A DNA stretch of 64,000 nt from Candidatus Bathyarchaeota archaeon (GCA_026014875.1 JAOZHO010000034.1:62001-126000), one strand, 5' to 3'; positions 25,823 to 33,509 are shown, counted from the stretch's first letter. Made by a program: numbers and translations. The notes: generated by a model not told the origin, from the letters alone.

Positions 25823-26424
25823 TTAAGATCCTCCAGCCTCTTCTTTACCTCTTTCAGCTGTGCCTCAAGATCCGTGAGATGTCCTTTTAGCATTTCCTTT
25901 GCCTCATCGCGGCTCGTCGGAGCTGGCGGCGCCTCGTATCCGGGCTGCGGTGCTGTGTAGGGGGCTCGGAATCCCATGCCCCTCCCCATTCCGCGGCCAC
26001 TTCCCCTTCCTCCTCCCGCCCCACGGCCTCCGCCCATGCCTCGGCCGTAGCCCATTCCTGGGTCGTAGCCTATTCCCGGGCCGGCGGGGATTGATGGCGC
26101 CTCGTTGAGGCCACCGTTCTTGTAGGTCTCCACGGCCTGCCTCACCGTTCCACTGGCTCCCGTCACCATCTTTATGCCTACCTGAGACAGGACCTGGGAA
26201 GCGTTGGGGCCGAAGCGCCCGGTAAGAACCGCGTCGATCCCTCTGCTGGCGACCTCCTGAGCTGCCGCTATTCCGGCTCCGCTTGGGCTGTTGGCGCTGG
26301 TGTTGGGCATTGCTTCGTATCCCATGGTCGCGGTCTCGACTATGACGAAGTAGGGGCATCTGCCGAATCGGGGGGAGACCGCTGCGTCCAGATCTGGGCC
26401 CATGGAGGAGACTGCGACCTTCAA
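25819..26424 (-). CDS. NifX-type protein with Gly/Arg-rich linker and C-terminal coiled coil
   Basis: A 201-residue protein. Residues 1-105 form a PF02579 domain very similar to 20506-20910 (RFGRCPYFVIV, GAGIAAAQEVASRG, IKMVTGASGTVRQAVE). It continues with a Gly/Arg/Met-rich linker (about 115-165) and ends in a helical coiled coil (AKEMLKGHLTDLEAQLKEVKKRL). The same coiled-coil style ends the DUF5320-like neighbour, suggesting the two interact. The start is a TTG at 26424, four bases after the neighbour's stop. It is the middle gene of a three-gene operon. Confidence 0.8.
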   Translation of the reverse strand: MKVAVSSMGPDLDAAVSPRFGRCPYFVIVETATMGYEAMPNTSANSPSGAGIAAAQEVASRGIDAVLTGRFGPNASQVLSQVGIKMVTGASGTVRQAVETYKNGGLNEAPSIPAGPGIGYDPGMGYGRGMGGGRGAGGGRGSGRGMGRGMGFRAPYTAPQPGYEAPPAPTSRDEAKEMLKGHLTDLEAQLKEVKKRLEDLK

Positions 26425-26428
26425 GGGG

Positions 26429-26968
26429 TCAGTCCTCTTCCTTTATCTCTTCTAGGCGCTTCTGGATGGCTTCCATCTGCGAAGATATGGCCGTCATCTG
26501 CCCCTCGAGGAGCTTCTTCTCCTGCTCGGGCGAAGGCGCGAAAGCCCCAGCGCCGTAGTAGGGGAGGGGCTGCGTGGGCCAGGTGGCCGGCATAGTGCCC
26601 GCCTCGACGTGCTTCCTCATCTCCTCGATGCTCGTCTCGAGGGCCATCCTCTCCGCCTGGAGCCTGTCAAGCTCGGCGCCGGCGTCAGGCGTCGGGGGGT
26701 AGGGCAAACTCGACCCGTACTTGGGGTCATCCCACCACCACCTGGGGAGCCAGGGGAACCTGGCGCAGCTGTAGGGGCTGACGGAGCTGTAGCCCCTTCC
26801 GTAGCCTGCGCCGTAGTATCCGTATCCTCGGCCGTATCCCATGCCGGATCCTCTGCCGTATCCCATGCCTCTGCCGTAGCCGTAGAGCCGTCCCGGCCTC
26901 TGGTACGGTGGCAGGTCTCTGAAGGGCCCGTATCCGGGGTACCTTCCTCTTCTTCCTCTATATCCCAT
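26429..26968 (-). CDS. DUF5320-like Gly/Tyr/Arg-rich protein
   Basis: A 179-residue low-complexity protein. The first 70 residues are repeats of GYGRG/GMGYGR type. A Pro/Trp segment follows (FPWLPRWWWDD). The C-terminal half has two coiled-coil stretches (LDRLQAERMALETSIEEMRK and LEGQMTAISSQMEAIQKRL). This is the layout of DUF5320-type proteins often encoded beside NifX and DUF134 genes. It is the first gene of the operon with two NifX-type genes. Its promoter carries a dyad at the expected start of transcription (26986-26997). ATG 26968 or ATG 26977 can be the start. Function unknown. Confidence 0.7.
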   Translation of the reverse strand: MGYRGRRGRYPGYGPFRDLPPYQRPGRLYGYGRGMGYGRGSGMGYGRGYGYYGAGYGRGYSSVSPYSCARFPWLPRWWWDDPKYGSSLPYPPTPDAGAELDRLQAERMALETSIEEMRKHVEAGTMPATWPTQPLPYYGAGAFAPSPEQEKKLLEGQMTAISSQMEAIQKRLEEIKEED

Positions 26969-26985
26969 ATTTTTCATCTCTTTTC

Positions 26986-26997
26986 GTGCTTATGCAC
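26986..26997. promoter_or_regulatory. DUF134-type operator, copy 1 (at the DUF5320-like gene start)
   Basis: GTGCTTATGCAC is an imperfect palindrome and the exact reverse complement of the copy at 27039-27050. It lies about 18 bases before the ATG of the DUF5320-like gene, where transcription should start if caattatgtg (27003-27012) is the TATA element. Confidence 0.6.
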
Positions 26998-27006
26998 AGA
27001 TTCAAT

Positions 27007-27020
27007 TATGTGCATATGCA
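27007..27020. promoter_or_regulatory. Central dyad of the divergent promoter
   Basis: TATGTGCATATGCA contains the symmetric core TGCATATGCA, related to the flanking GTGCATAAGCAC sites. It lies between them, about ten bases from copy 1 and 18 from copy 2, and could be a third binding site. Confidence 0.4.
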
Positions 27021-27038
27021 AAGAAACATATAAATATT

Positions 27039-27050
27039 GTGCATAAGCAC
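27039..27050. promoter_or_regulatory. DUF134-type operator, copy 2 (between TATA and start of DUF134 gene)
   Basis: GTGCATAAGCAC lies directly after the TATA box acatataaata (27026-27036) and 10 bases before the ATG at 27061. The extended form ATTGTGCATAAGCACATAAT recurs with one mismatch before the second DUF134 gene (28731-28750). The position would block transcription start, so it is a likely repressor site. Confidence 0.65.
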
Positions 27051-27060
27051 ATAATCCCCT

Positions 27061-27375
27061 ATGATGCACCGGGGACGGAGACGCCGGGGGAGGCGGGGGA
27101 GGCCCCCATCCCCCGTCTACATAAACCACCTACCAAGCGCCAGGGAGTTCATCCCCGCACCCAGAGGCGACGAACCACCCATCCAACTGGAGCCCGCCGA
27201 GCTGGAGGCCCTCAGACTCGTCGACCTCGAGGACCTGTCCCAGGAGGAGGCAGGGAAAAGGATGGGGGTCAGCCGGGGAACCGTGTGGAGGCTACTCCAG
27301 GAGGCCAGGAGGAAGGTCACTCAGGCCCTCGTCGAGGGGAGGCCCATCAGGATCACCCCACCCCAAGAGTCATGA
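27061..27375 (+). CDS. DUF134 (UPF0251) family DNA-binding protein
   Basis: A 104-residue protein with an Arg/Gly-rich start, the family core LEPAELEALRLVDLEDLSQEEAGKRMGVSRGTVWRLLQEARRKV containing a sigma-like helix-turn-helix, and a short tail. DUF134 proteins are presumed transcription regulators. This one is divergent from the DUF5320-like/NifX operon. The dyads at 26986-27050 lie at both expected transcription starts, so it probably represses both units. The start is ATG 27061 or 27064, directly after the TATA box by leaderless spacing. Confidence 0.85.
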   Translation: MMHRGRRRRGRRGRPPSPVYINHLPSAREFIPAPRGDEPPIQLEPAELEALRLVDLEDLSQEEAGKRMGVSRGTVWRLLQEARRKVTQALVEGRPIRITPPQES

Positions 27376-27388
27376 CCCGCCTCGCGCG

Positions 27389-28045
27389 CTAGCTTGCGTG
27401 TGCCCTTAGCACAATGACCCCGTTCTCGCTGCTGGGCTCAGTGATCGCTCCTTCGACCTCCGTCTCCATCGGCTGCGTTGTGAGGGTCCCCGCCCTCTCG
27501 GTGACGCTGTATCCCGATACGGTCATCAGTGCCTCGACCTCCACCATCGTGTAGAGCCTTGCGTGCCTGAAGACCGGGTCCCCCTTCGAGCCGATGTCCC
27601 TGTAGAAGTCGCCCCAGGCGCTCTCCGAGTTTATGAAGAGGAGGGTCAGCTCGGCACCTTCTTTGGCGGTCTCCCGTATCTCCCCCAGTACCGCCGCAGG
27701 CTCATCGAGGAACTCCAAGACGGTGACCATGTAGGTGAAATCGAGGACACCGACCCTCAGTGGCAGGGCTTCTCCCACCCCCAGCACGGACGCCATCCCG
27801 CGTTCGGCGGCTTTCTTCAGCATCTCCCCTGAGGGATCCAGGCATACGACCGTCCTCCTCACCCCCGTCAGGTGCTCGGCGAATATCCCCGTCCCGGCGC
27901 CCAGCTCCAGACCAATCCCCTCCTTCGGTATGTGCATGTCCACGGCTTTTAGTTCGGCGTCGAAGACCTGCCTTCCCTGGGGGTGGTTGTACCAGTCGTC
28001 GTAGGTGACCGCGACGAGATCGAATGCCCGAATAGCGTCACTCAA
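27389..28045 (-). CDS. Class I SAM-dependent methyltransferase
   Basis: A 218-residue methyltransferase of the UbiE/small-molecule type: FDLVAVTYDDWYNHPQG, motif I GLELGAGTGIFAEHL, post-I VVCLDPSGEMLKKA, motif IV VLDFTYMVTVLEFLD, then ETAKEGAELTLLFIN. The acceptor is unknown. Its start overlaps the end of the ThiN-domain gene by eight bases, so they form an operon. It converges on the DUF134 gene with 13 bases between stops. Confidence 0.8.
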   Translation of the reverse strand: MSDAIRAFDLVAVTYDDWYNHPQGRQVFDAELKAVDMHIPKEGIGLELGAGTGIFAEHLTGVRRTVVCLDPSGEMLKKAAERGMASVLGVGEALPLRVGVLDFTYMVTVLEFLDEPAAVLGEIRETAKEGAELTLLFINSESAWGDFYRDIGSKGDPVFRHARLYTMVEVEALMTVSGYSVTERAGTLTTQPMETEVEGAITEPSSENGVIVLRAHAS

Positions 28046-28577
28046 GCTCGATTATCTCCGCCATTATCTCCACGAGCCTGTCGGGGTGCCTCGCGATTAT
28101 CGTCGTCGTAGGTTCGACGCCGAAGTCTCCGGGGTGGACGTAGGCATCTGCCAGCTCCCCCGTCCTCCTGATGTAGTGGGTGACGGGACACCCCTCCCCC
28201 TCGACCCTGCTCGGGATAGTCACCACGTTCAGCCCTACCTCTTTCAGCCGCCGTGCTACGTCGTCAGCCCTTATGTTTAGACCTGCACGTATTTCCCCGT
28301 CGAGCCTCTGCGCCTCGATCACCACTGACGCCAGATGGCTTGAGGCCCCGTATGCCACCTCCCCGCAAGCGATGGGTCCCCTAATCGTGGCGATGATCCT
28401 CCCCGTCAGCGCGGCGGCGTCTTCAACGGTTGATGAGTCTGCCTTGGCGTAGACTAGGTTGGAGCCGACTTGGGGTATGTAGTCACCTATACCGTCTATC
28501 CCCGTCAGTCTCCGCACAGCCGCGTCCAGCACGGCTGGCACCGGGTCCTCATCGCCTGAACCCCGCACACCGCTCAC
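28038..28577 (-). CDS. ThiN domain protein (thiamine-phosphate synthase family)
   Basis: A 179-residue protein consisting of a single ThiN domain (PF10120): VRRLTGIDGIGDYIPQVGSNLVYAKADS, GRIIATIRGPIACGEVAYGASSHLASVV, AGLNIRADDVARRLKEVGLNVVTI and PGDFGVEPTTTIIARHPDRL. In archaea ThiN occurs fused to ThiD, where it makes thiamine phosphate, or to a helix-turn-helix as regulator ThiR. Here neither partner is fused, so it could be a stand-alone synthase or a ligand-binding protein. It is followed by an overlapping methyltransferase gene. Confidence 0.8.
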   Translation of the reverse strand: MSGVRGSGDEDPVPAVLDAAVRRLTGIDGIGDYIPQVGSNLVYAKADSSTVEDAAALTGRIIATIRGPIACGEVAYGASSHLASVVIEAQRLDGEIRAGLNIRADDVARRLKEVGLNVVTIPSRVEGEGCPVTHYIRRTGELADAYVHPGDFGVEPTTTIIARHPDRLVEIMAEIIELE

Positions 28578-28733
28578 GCCCCATGACTACATTATCAGTG
28601 CATTCTTATGATTCCTAGCCTGCTTCGAATTGCGGCGATCACGGCTATGGCTACGTCGCGCGCGATTCTACATTTTTCTTCTGTGCCTATGAAGAGAGCC
28701 ATTAGGTGCACTCGTTTAGGAATATATGGTATT

Positions 28734-28745
28734 GTGCATAAGAAC
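28734..28745. promoter_or_regulatory. DUF134-type operator before the second DUF134 gene
   Basis: GTGCATAAGAAC, in the context ATTGTGCATAAGAACATAAT (28731-28750), matches the site before the first DUF134 gene with one mismatch in 20. It lies between the TATA box aatatatgg (28721-28729) and the ATG at 28755, the same arrangement as at 27026-27061. Half-sites tgtgcctatg and ggtgcac lie further upstream. Confidence 0.65.
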
Positions 28746-28754
28746 ATAATTAAA

Positions 28755-29132
28755 ATGCAACGACGAAGAAGGAGACATGGGAGAAGGGGGCGTATTCCTT
28801 CTCCCGTTTTCATTGGACACGATCCAAAGGCGAGGATGTTCAAACCTCATCCGGACAGTAATCGCGAGCCGGTTATCCTAGAGCCCGACGAACTTGAGGC
28901 ATTACGCTTGGTAGATCTTGAGGGCTTGTCACAAGAAGAAACGGGTGAGAAGATGGGGATCTCAAGAGGAACAAAATGGAGATTGCTTCAATCAGCAAGA
29001 CGTAAGACGACACTAGCACTACCGATGGAAGGACTATCCGAATCTCTGAGAACCCCTAGACAGAGCCTAAAAAAACAAAGTGAACACTCGGGAACTGAAG
29101 CCGCTTGCGCGGTGAGCACAAAATCTTATTGA
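28755..29132 (+). CDS. DUF134 (UPF0251) family DNA-binding protein (paralogue)
   Basis: A 125-residue paralogue of 27061-27375: RRRRRHGRRGRIPSPVFIG, LEPDELEALRLVDLEGLSQEETGEKMGISRGTKWRLLQSARRK, with a longer C-terminal tail containing one Cys. Its codons are more AT-rich than those of the first copy, suggesting separate acquisition. The ATG at 28755 is chosen because a TATA box and operator lie just upstream; the frame is open further upstream but would cover the promoter. It probably regulates itself and may cross-regulate the first copy. Confidence 0.8.
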   Translation: MQRRRRRHGRRGRIPSPVFIGHDPKARMFKPHPDSNREPVILEPDELEALRLVDLEGLSQEETGEKMGISRGTKWRLLQSARRKTTLALPMEGLSESLRTPRQSLKKQSEHSGTEAACAVSTKSY

Positions 29133-29157
29133 AATGGCATTCTAAACATGGGCACTA

Positions 29158-29247
29158 ATGAAACACGAGGTCAACATCGACTACAAGAAAGACATTTGCA
29201 GGCCCCACAAGGCCGATTGCAGACACGTAAAAACGCATTGCATCTGA
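29158..29247 (+). CDS. Possible Cys/His-rich microprotein, 29 residues
   Basis: A short frame just after the second DUF134 gene encodes 29 residues, with Cys14, His17, Cys21, His23, His27 and Cys28 in the last 16 positions (pattern CxxHxxxCxHxxxHC). Such spacing could bind zinc or an iron-sulfur cluster. No clear ribosome-binding site or TATA box precedes the ATG; translation after the DUF134 gene (25 bases away) is conceivable. It may be chance or the remains of a larger protein. Confidence 0.3.
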   Translation: MKHEVNIDYKKDICRPHKADCRHVKTHCI

Positions 29248-29537
29248 AACGAAAAGAGTCCAAGAATTAAAAAGATAGGGGCATAGCTCGGGTGAGCTTT
29301 GCATAGCTATTAATTCTATTCAGATCGATTTTAAGGCATACTTGAGCGAGATTTGGTGATAGACATGTTTACCAGAAGGTTATTCCAGAGAATCGTGGAA
29401 GGATATCCTTATTCTCATTATCTTGTTCGATAAGATTCTAATACGTGCAAGAATAGTATCAAATAGTTTCCAGTTGAATCGATGCAGACCAGTTTGACTA
29501 AGTGCGACTGGTAACATTAACAATAAATTGAAGAGCT
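29248..29537. other. AT-rich intergenic stretch
   Basis: No gene is supported here. The short hairpin AGCTC-GGGT-GAGCT (about 29286-29299) is flanked by two copies of GCATAGCT, a possible RNA end or binding site. The rest is AT-rich with short frames only. Confidence 0.3.
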
Positions 29538-29678
29538 ATGAAAAAAGAATGCAAATTCGTGAAAATGTTCAACATACAAATAGAGATCGATTGCACGCCT
29601 GAGAAATGTCCTTTTGGCTGTTCGATTGCGAATAAACGAGTAAAACCGAGTAGGATTCAAGCAAGTAAAAACATGTGA
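29538..29678 (+). CDS. Possible small ferredoxin-like peptide, 46 residues
   Basis: A 46-residue frame (or 37 from a second ATG at 29565). It contains IDCTPEKCPFGCSIANKRVKPSRIQ. The run of Cys followed by a basic stretch and PSRI resembles the first cluster site of ferredoxin subunits associated with aldehyde or CO oxidoreductases (CxxCxxC, then NPxxSRI), but with irregular spacing and an early stop. It may be a small metal protein or a decayed ferredoxin fragment. No promoter evidence was found. Confidence 0.3.
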   Translation: MKKECKFVKMFNIQIEIDCTPEKCPFGCSIANKRVKPSRIQASKNM

Positions 29679-29826
29679 TTGCACGCGTGTGAAATAATTA
29701 TCGACATCACTCGCGTGCGCGGCGACACCCCCCCATGTTTCTTGGTCGCTAGGAAGCCCAAGTGGTCTAGAGAACACGACGCAGTTATGGTTCGAGATCC
29801 TTTGTCTTGGTGAAAGGGTAAACCGG

Positions 29827-30273
29827 TCATTTCTGGCTGAGGTAGAGGAGCATAGCCGAGGCGATGAGTGTGAAGAGGTCGGGGAGCATCGCGAAGGGTC
29901 CCAGCCCCGATCCCATGAATCCCAGCCATCGGTGGATAAGCGGGTTAGACGTTATGGCGTAGAGGAGGAGAGCGACGTTCAGGGCAATGAGCCCGATAGT
30001 GAACTCTGACCTCACCTGGTTGAATATATCGACGTATATGAAGAGGAGGCCGAGGAGTAGCACAGCGTTCACCGACGAGAGGAGAATTTTCGCGGTGTAG
30101 TAAACCTCCAGGTCACCGCGCATCCCAGGCCCCATCCCCATGCCGCGCCGGGGGGTCCATATTCCTTCTGTGTACTGTGGCGGTGCGGCGAGCTGTAGGC
30201 TGATCACCCCTACTGCAATCGCCGTTACTACGATGATGGCTATTCTCTGGTTCCTATCCATGTGTGTCATCAT
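29827..30273 (-). CDS. Four-helix membrane protein of unknown function
   Basis: A 148-residue protein with four predicted transmembrane segments (about 10-28, 60-80, 90-108 and 125-145) and a Met/Gly-rich extracytoplasmic loop (RRGMGMGPGMRGD) after the first, which could bind metal such as copper. The ATG at 30273 overlaps the stop of the winged-helix gene (ATGA); a later ATG at 30261 is possible. The regulator probably controls this membrane protein. I do not recognise the family. Confidence 0.65.
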   Translation of the reverse strand: MMTHMDRNQRIAIIVVTAIAVGVISLQLAAPPQYTEGIWTPRRGMGMGPGMRGDLEVYYTAKILLSSVNAVLLLGLLFIYVDIFNQVRSEFTIGLIALNVALLLYAITSNPLIHRWLGFMGSGLGPFAMLPDLFTLIASAMLLYLSQK

Positions 30274-30602
30274 TCCTCCTGGGCCTTTTTCTTCTTATTT
30301 CCAAATCTCTTCAGAATCTCCTCAAAAACCGGGTAGTTCTCCTCCATTTCAGGGGAGAGGAAGTACATCTTTCCGTATCGCTCACCCATAGGCGTGATTA
30401 CTCCATTCTTCTCCAGGACGTCCAGATGGTGCCGGACGGTCCTATAGTCCACCTCCAGCATACCCGTGAGCTGGTTCGCGTTCATTGGTTCATCTTTTAG
30501 TATGCGGATGATCTTCGCGCGGTTCACGCCCCCTCTGCTCCCGGCTATCAGCCAATGGAGCAGATGCCTGAACGAGCGGGATCGAGGGGCCATGCAGAAC
30601 AC
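30270..30602 (-). CDS. Winged helix-turn-helix transcriptional regulator (ArsR-like)
   Basis: A 110-residue protein with an ArsR-type winged helix: RAKIIRILKDEPMNANQLTGMLEVDYRTVRHHLDVLEKNGVITPMG, then a wing (GKMYFLSPEME). The N-terminal 25 residues are basic. It is coupled to the membrane protein gene by a four-base overlap. Such pairs are common in archaea and usually sense conditions at the membrane. No metal-binding Cys set typical of ArsR is visible. The target is inferred to be its own operon. Confidence 0.8.
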   Translation of the reverse strand: MFCMAPRSRSFRHLLHWLIAGSRGGVNRAKIIRILKDEPMNANQLTGMLEVDYRTVRHHLDVLEKNGVITPMGERYGKMYFLSPEMEENYPVFEEILKRFGNKKKKAQEE

Positions 30603-30754
30603 CAGTTAATGATTTGAGATATCATCTCGACATACCCCTTTGAGAACATAAATCTAACCGAAGCCCCCCCTCAAAGCCACCGAGACCGGAGAATGTTCTG
30701 GAACCACCGGGATACACGATTCTGATCAGATTCTGAAATGATCTTGAAAAATCG

Positions 30755-30764
30755 TTTATTTATA
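30755..30764 (+). promoter_or_regulatory. TATA box of the small exported protein gene
   Basis: The sequence tttatttata lies 23-32 bases before the GTG at 30787, so a leaderless transcript is expected. Confidence 0.5.
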
Positions 30765-30786
30765 CCGCATCGTTGAGTGTCTCGAG

Positions 30787-31266
30787 GTGAAACGATTGGA
30801 AAAGAAAATAACAATCCTGCTAACATCTCTGGTACTGGCCGCCTTGGCCATAGGGAGCATCGGCTTCGTCCTCGCGGACACCGGTGACCCCATACTAGGC
30901 CAAGTGGAGGGCGTAGACATTCCTTGCCTAGGTTTGGGCCCGAGGGGCTTAATTGAAGGCCGGGGCGTCTGGGCGAACCTTACCCAGGATCAGAGTGATG
31001 AGTTGGTCGCCGAAATTGAAGCTTTGAGAGACGCAGACGCCACCCACGAGGAGGTCCGGGAGTATATCGCCGGTAAGCTCGATGAGTGGGGTCTAGAGGC
31101 TCCCATGTGGAGCGGTCCCCACTACGGGGATAATGAACAGGGCTTCAATGGCCAGATGAAAGGCTACGGTAGCAACGGCATGGGCTCTCGTATGAGAGGC
31201 CAGGGTCGAGGCTCCGGTGGGAACGGCGGTTTCAGGCAGGGCGTCTGCCCCAATGTTACCGGCTAA
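30787..31266 (+). CDS. Small exported protein with Gly/Met-rich tail
   Basis: A 159-residue protein with a signal peptide (KRLEKKITILLTSLVLAALAIGSIGFVLA, cleavage probably after LADT). A helical segment follows (LTQDQSDELVAEIEALRDADATHEEVREYIAGKLDEWG), in the style of Spy/CpxP periplasmic proteins. It ends with a Gly/Met/Arg-rich tail (about 115-150). Such proteins are often metal- or stress-responsive, but I cannot assign a role. The GTG at 30787 starts directly at the expected transcription start. A T-rich terminator follows. The Met/Gly tail recalls the loop of the membrane protein at 29827. Confidence 0.65.
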   Translation: MKRLEKKITILLTSLVLAALAIGSIGFVLADTGDPILGQVEGVDIPCLGLGPRGLIEGRGVWANLTQDQSDELVAEIEALRDADATHEEVREYIAGKLDEWGLEAPMWSGPHYGDNEQGFNGQMKGYGSNGMGSRMRGQGRGSGGNGGFRQGVCPNVTG

Positions 31267-31295
31267 TCTATGCTGAGACCTTCGAAGCTACACCC

Positions 31296-31318
31296 CTTTT
31301 TTTATTTTTTCTATCTTC
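31296..31318 (+). terminator. T-rich terminator after the exported protein
   Basis: CTTTTTTTTATTTTTTCTAT follows the stop codon by about 30 bases. This is a typical archaeal U-tract. Confidence 0.55.
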
Positions 31319-31568
31319 TGAAAAGAGTCATAGGTCATTCAAGAGAAGGAAAGCGACTTTGGATATTCCCCACCATTCATCCTATAGATCCCGCTCTTTA
31401 GGTGCGTGATAGAGTTAAGGGAGCAGATGTAACATCGTGCCAGCGTCAGGTACACAAGAATCTTGACGTAATTTTCCCTTAAGCCCTCTAATCTCGTGTA
31501 GGAAAGCCCCTTCGGCATCAATTTACTTCAAGGGGATTATTTTTCTCCATTACTAGTGAGCTACAGAT
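31319..31568. other. Intergenic stretch, possible gene fragment
   Basis: A minus-strand frame (31339-31521) could encode 60 residues with a Cys-containing helix (VKILVYLTLARCYICSLNS). It lacks a recognisable family and a promoter, and may be a remnant such as a transposase end. No other structure was seen. Confidence 0.2.
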
Positions 31569-33509
31569 TTACATGAACCCAAAAAAAGTGATCAAACGGT
31601 ATATGATTCCACCAAGTACAAGAGCCAATACTATCTCTGCGGCACTGATGATGAAAGCTTTCCTGTACCCGAATTCCTTCACAAGCGCTCCAACAGTTGC
31701 AATGCAGGGAACGTAGATCATCACCACGAAGGAGAAGACGAACATCTGGACCGGCGTGAGCACCGCAGCGAGATTCGTGGTGCCCAACATGGTGCCCAGC
31801 AGTATCAATGTCATCTCCTTCCGGAGGATGCCGAATATCAGGGTCACCCCCGTGGCCGCGGGTAGGCCCAGCCACCCCACGGTCATGGGGCTCAGGAATC
31901 CCTGGACCCAAGCGAGGAGCCCCACGAGGCTCGCGAGGTGGATCGCCAGATTTCCCGCCAGCATTATTGGGAACGCTTCCTTGACGAAGTGCTCCAGTTT
32001 GAACCAGGTCCGACTCGCCGTCACGCCTATGGAGGGCATCCTATAGCTCGGCATCTCCATGATCAATCCTACGGGCTCCCCGGGAAGAGCCTTGAAGGCG
32101 ATTCTCCCAAGGACGAAGATCAACGCAAAGTCGATAAGGTAAAGGAGGATGGCCCACTCGAAGCCGACATATGTGGCCACCAGACCCATGATGACTATGC
32201 TCCGGGCGGCACAGGGCACCAGGGTTGCGGTGAAAGCGGCGATCATCCTCTCCTTCTCAGTCTCCATTATCCGGGTCCCCAATACCGCGGGGACGCTGCA
32301 GCCGAAACCCAGCATCAAGGGGATGAATCCCTTGCCGTGGAGCCCGATGTGATGCATCGCCGAGTCCATCAGATAGGCGATACGGGCCAAGTAACCCGAG
32401 TCCTCCAGCACCGAGAGAGCCAGATAGAAGGGCACTATGTAAGGAAGAGCGATTGTGACCCCCGCCACGATGCCCTCCACGAAGCCATCCCAGACAAAGG
32501 AGGGGATGGGTCCGACGCCGAAGAAAACGTCGTAACGTCCTCGGAGCGCGACGAAGACTGTCTCGAGGACGGCAGTTAACCAGTCTCCGAGAGTGAAGAT
32601 CAAAGCGAAAACTCCGAGGATCACAGTGAACATGAAGACGTAACCCAGCACCGGGTGGGCTGTCAACTCCTCCAGACGCTTCCCCCTTTTTGTTTCTGGT
32701 TCACCCAAAGTAGTCACAGAGGACGCGATCCTACTCGCCACGGCATATCTTTCCGAAGCGATGACGCTTTGCACGTCGTGGCCGTGGAGCGCCTCGACCT
32801 CTCCTGTGAGCTGCTCGACCAGCTCCATGACATTAAGTCGGGCATCGGAGGCTATTTTTATGGCTTCCTCGTCGCCCTCCAGGAGCTTGAGGGCAAGCCA
32901 TCTTGGTGGATAAGGGGAATCAAGGCCTCGAAGTCTCTCGCAAAGCCTTCTTAATCGATCCTCGATCTCCGGGCCATAATGGATAGGCGCGGCAGGCTCG
33001 CCGTCCTCATCGGCGACTTGCACGACGACGGTCATCAGTTCCTCGAGCCCCACTCCCCTGATCGCAACTGTAGGGATCACGGGGACACCGAGCTCCCGGG
33101 AGAGGGCTTCTGCGTCGATTTTAATCCCCTTTTTCTCCGCGATATCCACCTGGTTGAGGGCGAGGACCATGCGGGGCTCGAGCTCCAGGAGCTGTAGTGT
33201 GAAGAAGAGGTTCCTCTCCAGTGTGGAGGCGTCGACGACGTTCACGAGGACGTCGGGTCTCTCCACTGCGATGTACTCTCGGCTCACGATCTCCTCGATG
33301 CTGTATGTGGAAAGGCTGTAGATTCCGGGGAGGTCAAGGATGTCGATGGTGCGGCCGTGGAAGCTGAGGGTGCCCTCGGCCTTATCTATGGTCTTGCCTG
33401 GCCAGTTGCCGACGTGCTGGTGTAAACCGGTGAGCTCGTTGAATATGACGCTCTTCCCAACGTTGGCGTTCCCGGCTAGGGCGATCTTCAAGAGCGTGCC
33501 TTCAGACAT
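31569..33509 (-). CDS. feoB: FeoB ferrous iron transporter
   Basis: A 646-residue FeoB. The N-terminal G domain has G1 GNANVGKS, G3 DLPGIYSL and G4 LNQVD, then a helical spacer, then a membrane domain with two gate regions (GYLARIAYLMDSAMHHIGLHGKGFIPLMLGFGCSVPA and a second repeat) ending in VYVPCIATVGALVKEFGYRKA. It takes up Fe2+ across the membrane with GTP control. The ATG at 33509 is chosen because the G domain starts a few residues later. It lies about 85 bases after a DtxR-type gene carrying a FeoA domain, and no separate feoA is present. Confidence 0.95.
   Translation of the reverse strand: MSEGTLLKIALAGNANVGKSVIFNELTGLHQHVGNWPGKTIDKAEGTLSFHGRTIDILDLPGIYSLSTYSIEEIVSREYIAVERPDVLVNVVDASTLERNLFFTLQLLELEPRMVLALNQVDIAEKKGIKIDAEALSRELGVPVIPTVAIRGVGLEELMTVVVQVADEDGEPAAPIHYGPEIEDRLRRLCERLRGLDSPYPPRWLALKLLEGDEEAIKIASDARLNVMELVEQLTGEVEALHGHDVQSVIASERYAVASRIASSVTTLGEPETKRGKRLEELTAHPVLGYVFMFTVILGVFALIFTLGDWLTAVLETVFVALRGRYDVFFGVGPIPSFVWDGFVEGIVAGVTIALPYIVPFYLALSVLEDSGYLARIAYLMDSAMHHIGLHGKGFIPLMLGFGCSVPAVLGTRIMETEKERMIAAFTATLVPCAARSIVIMGLVATYVGFEWAILLYLIDFALIFVLGRIAFKALPGEPVGLIMEMPSYRMPSIGVTASRTWFKLEHFVKEAFPIMLAGNLAIHLASLVGLLAWVQGFLSPMTVGWLGLPAATGVTLIFGILRKEMTLILLGTMLGTTNLAAVLTPVQMFVFSFVVMIYVPCIATVGALVKEFGYRKAFIISAAEIVLALVLGGIIYRLITFFGFM

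Noticed and set aside
26429-27050. Short GC-rich direct repeats in the DUF5320-like gene as a CRISPR-like or satellite array
   Set aside because: They are codon repeats for GYGRG and GMGYGR, in frame and irregular in spacing, and lack spacers.
29365-29433. A 22-codon frame (MFTRRLFQRIVEGYPYSHYL)
   Set aside because: It is too short, without promoter or family evidence.
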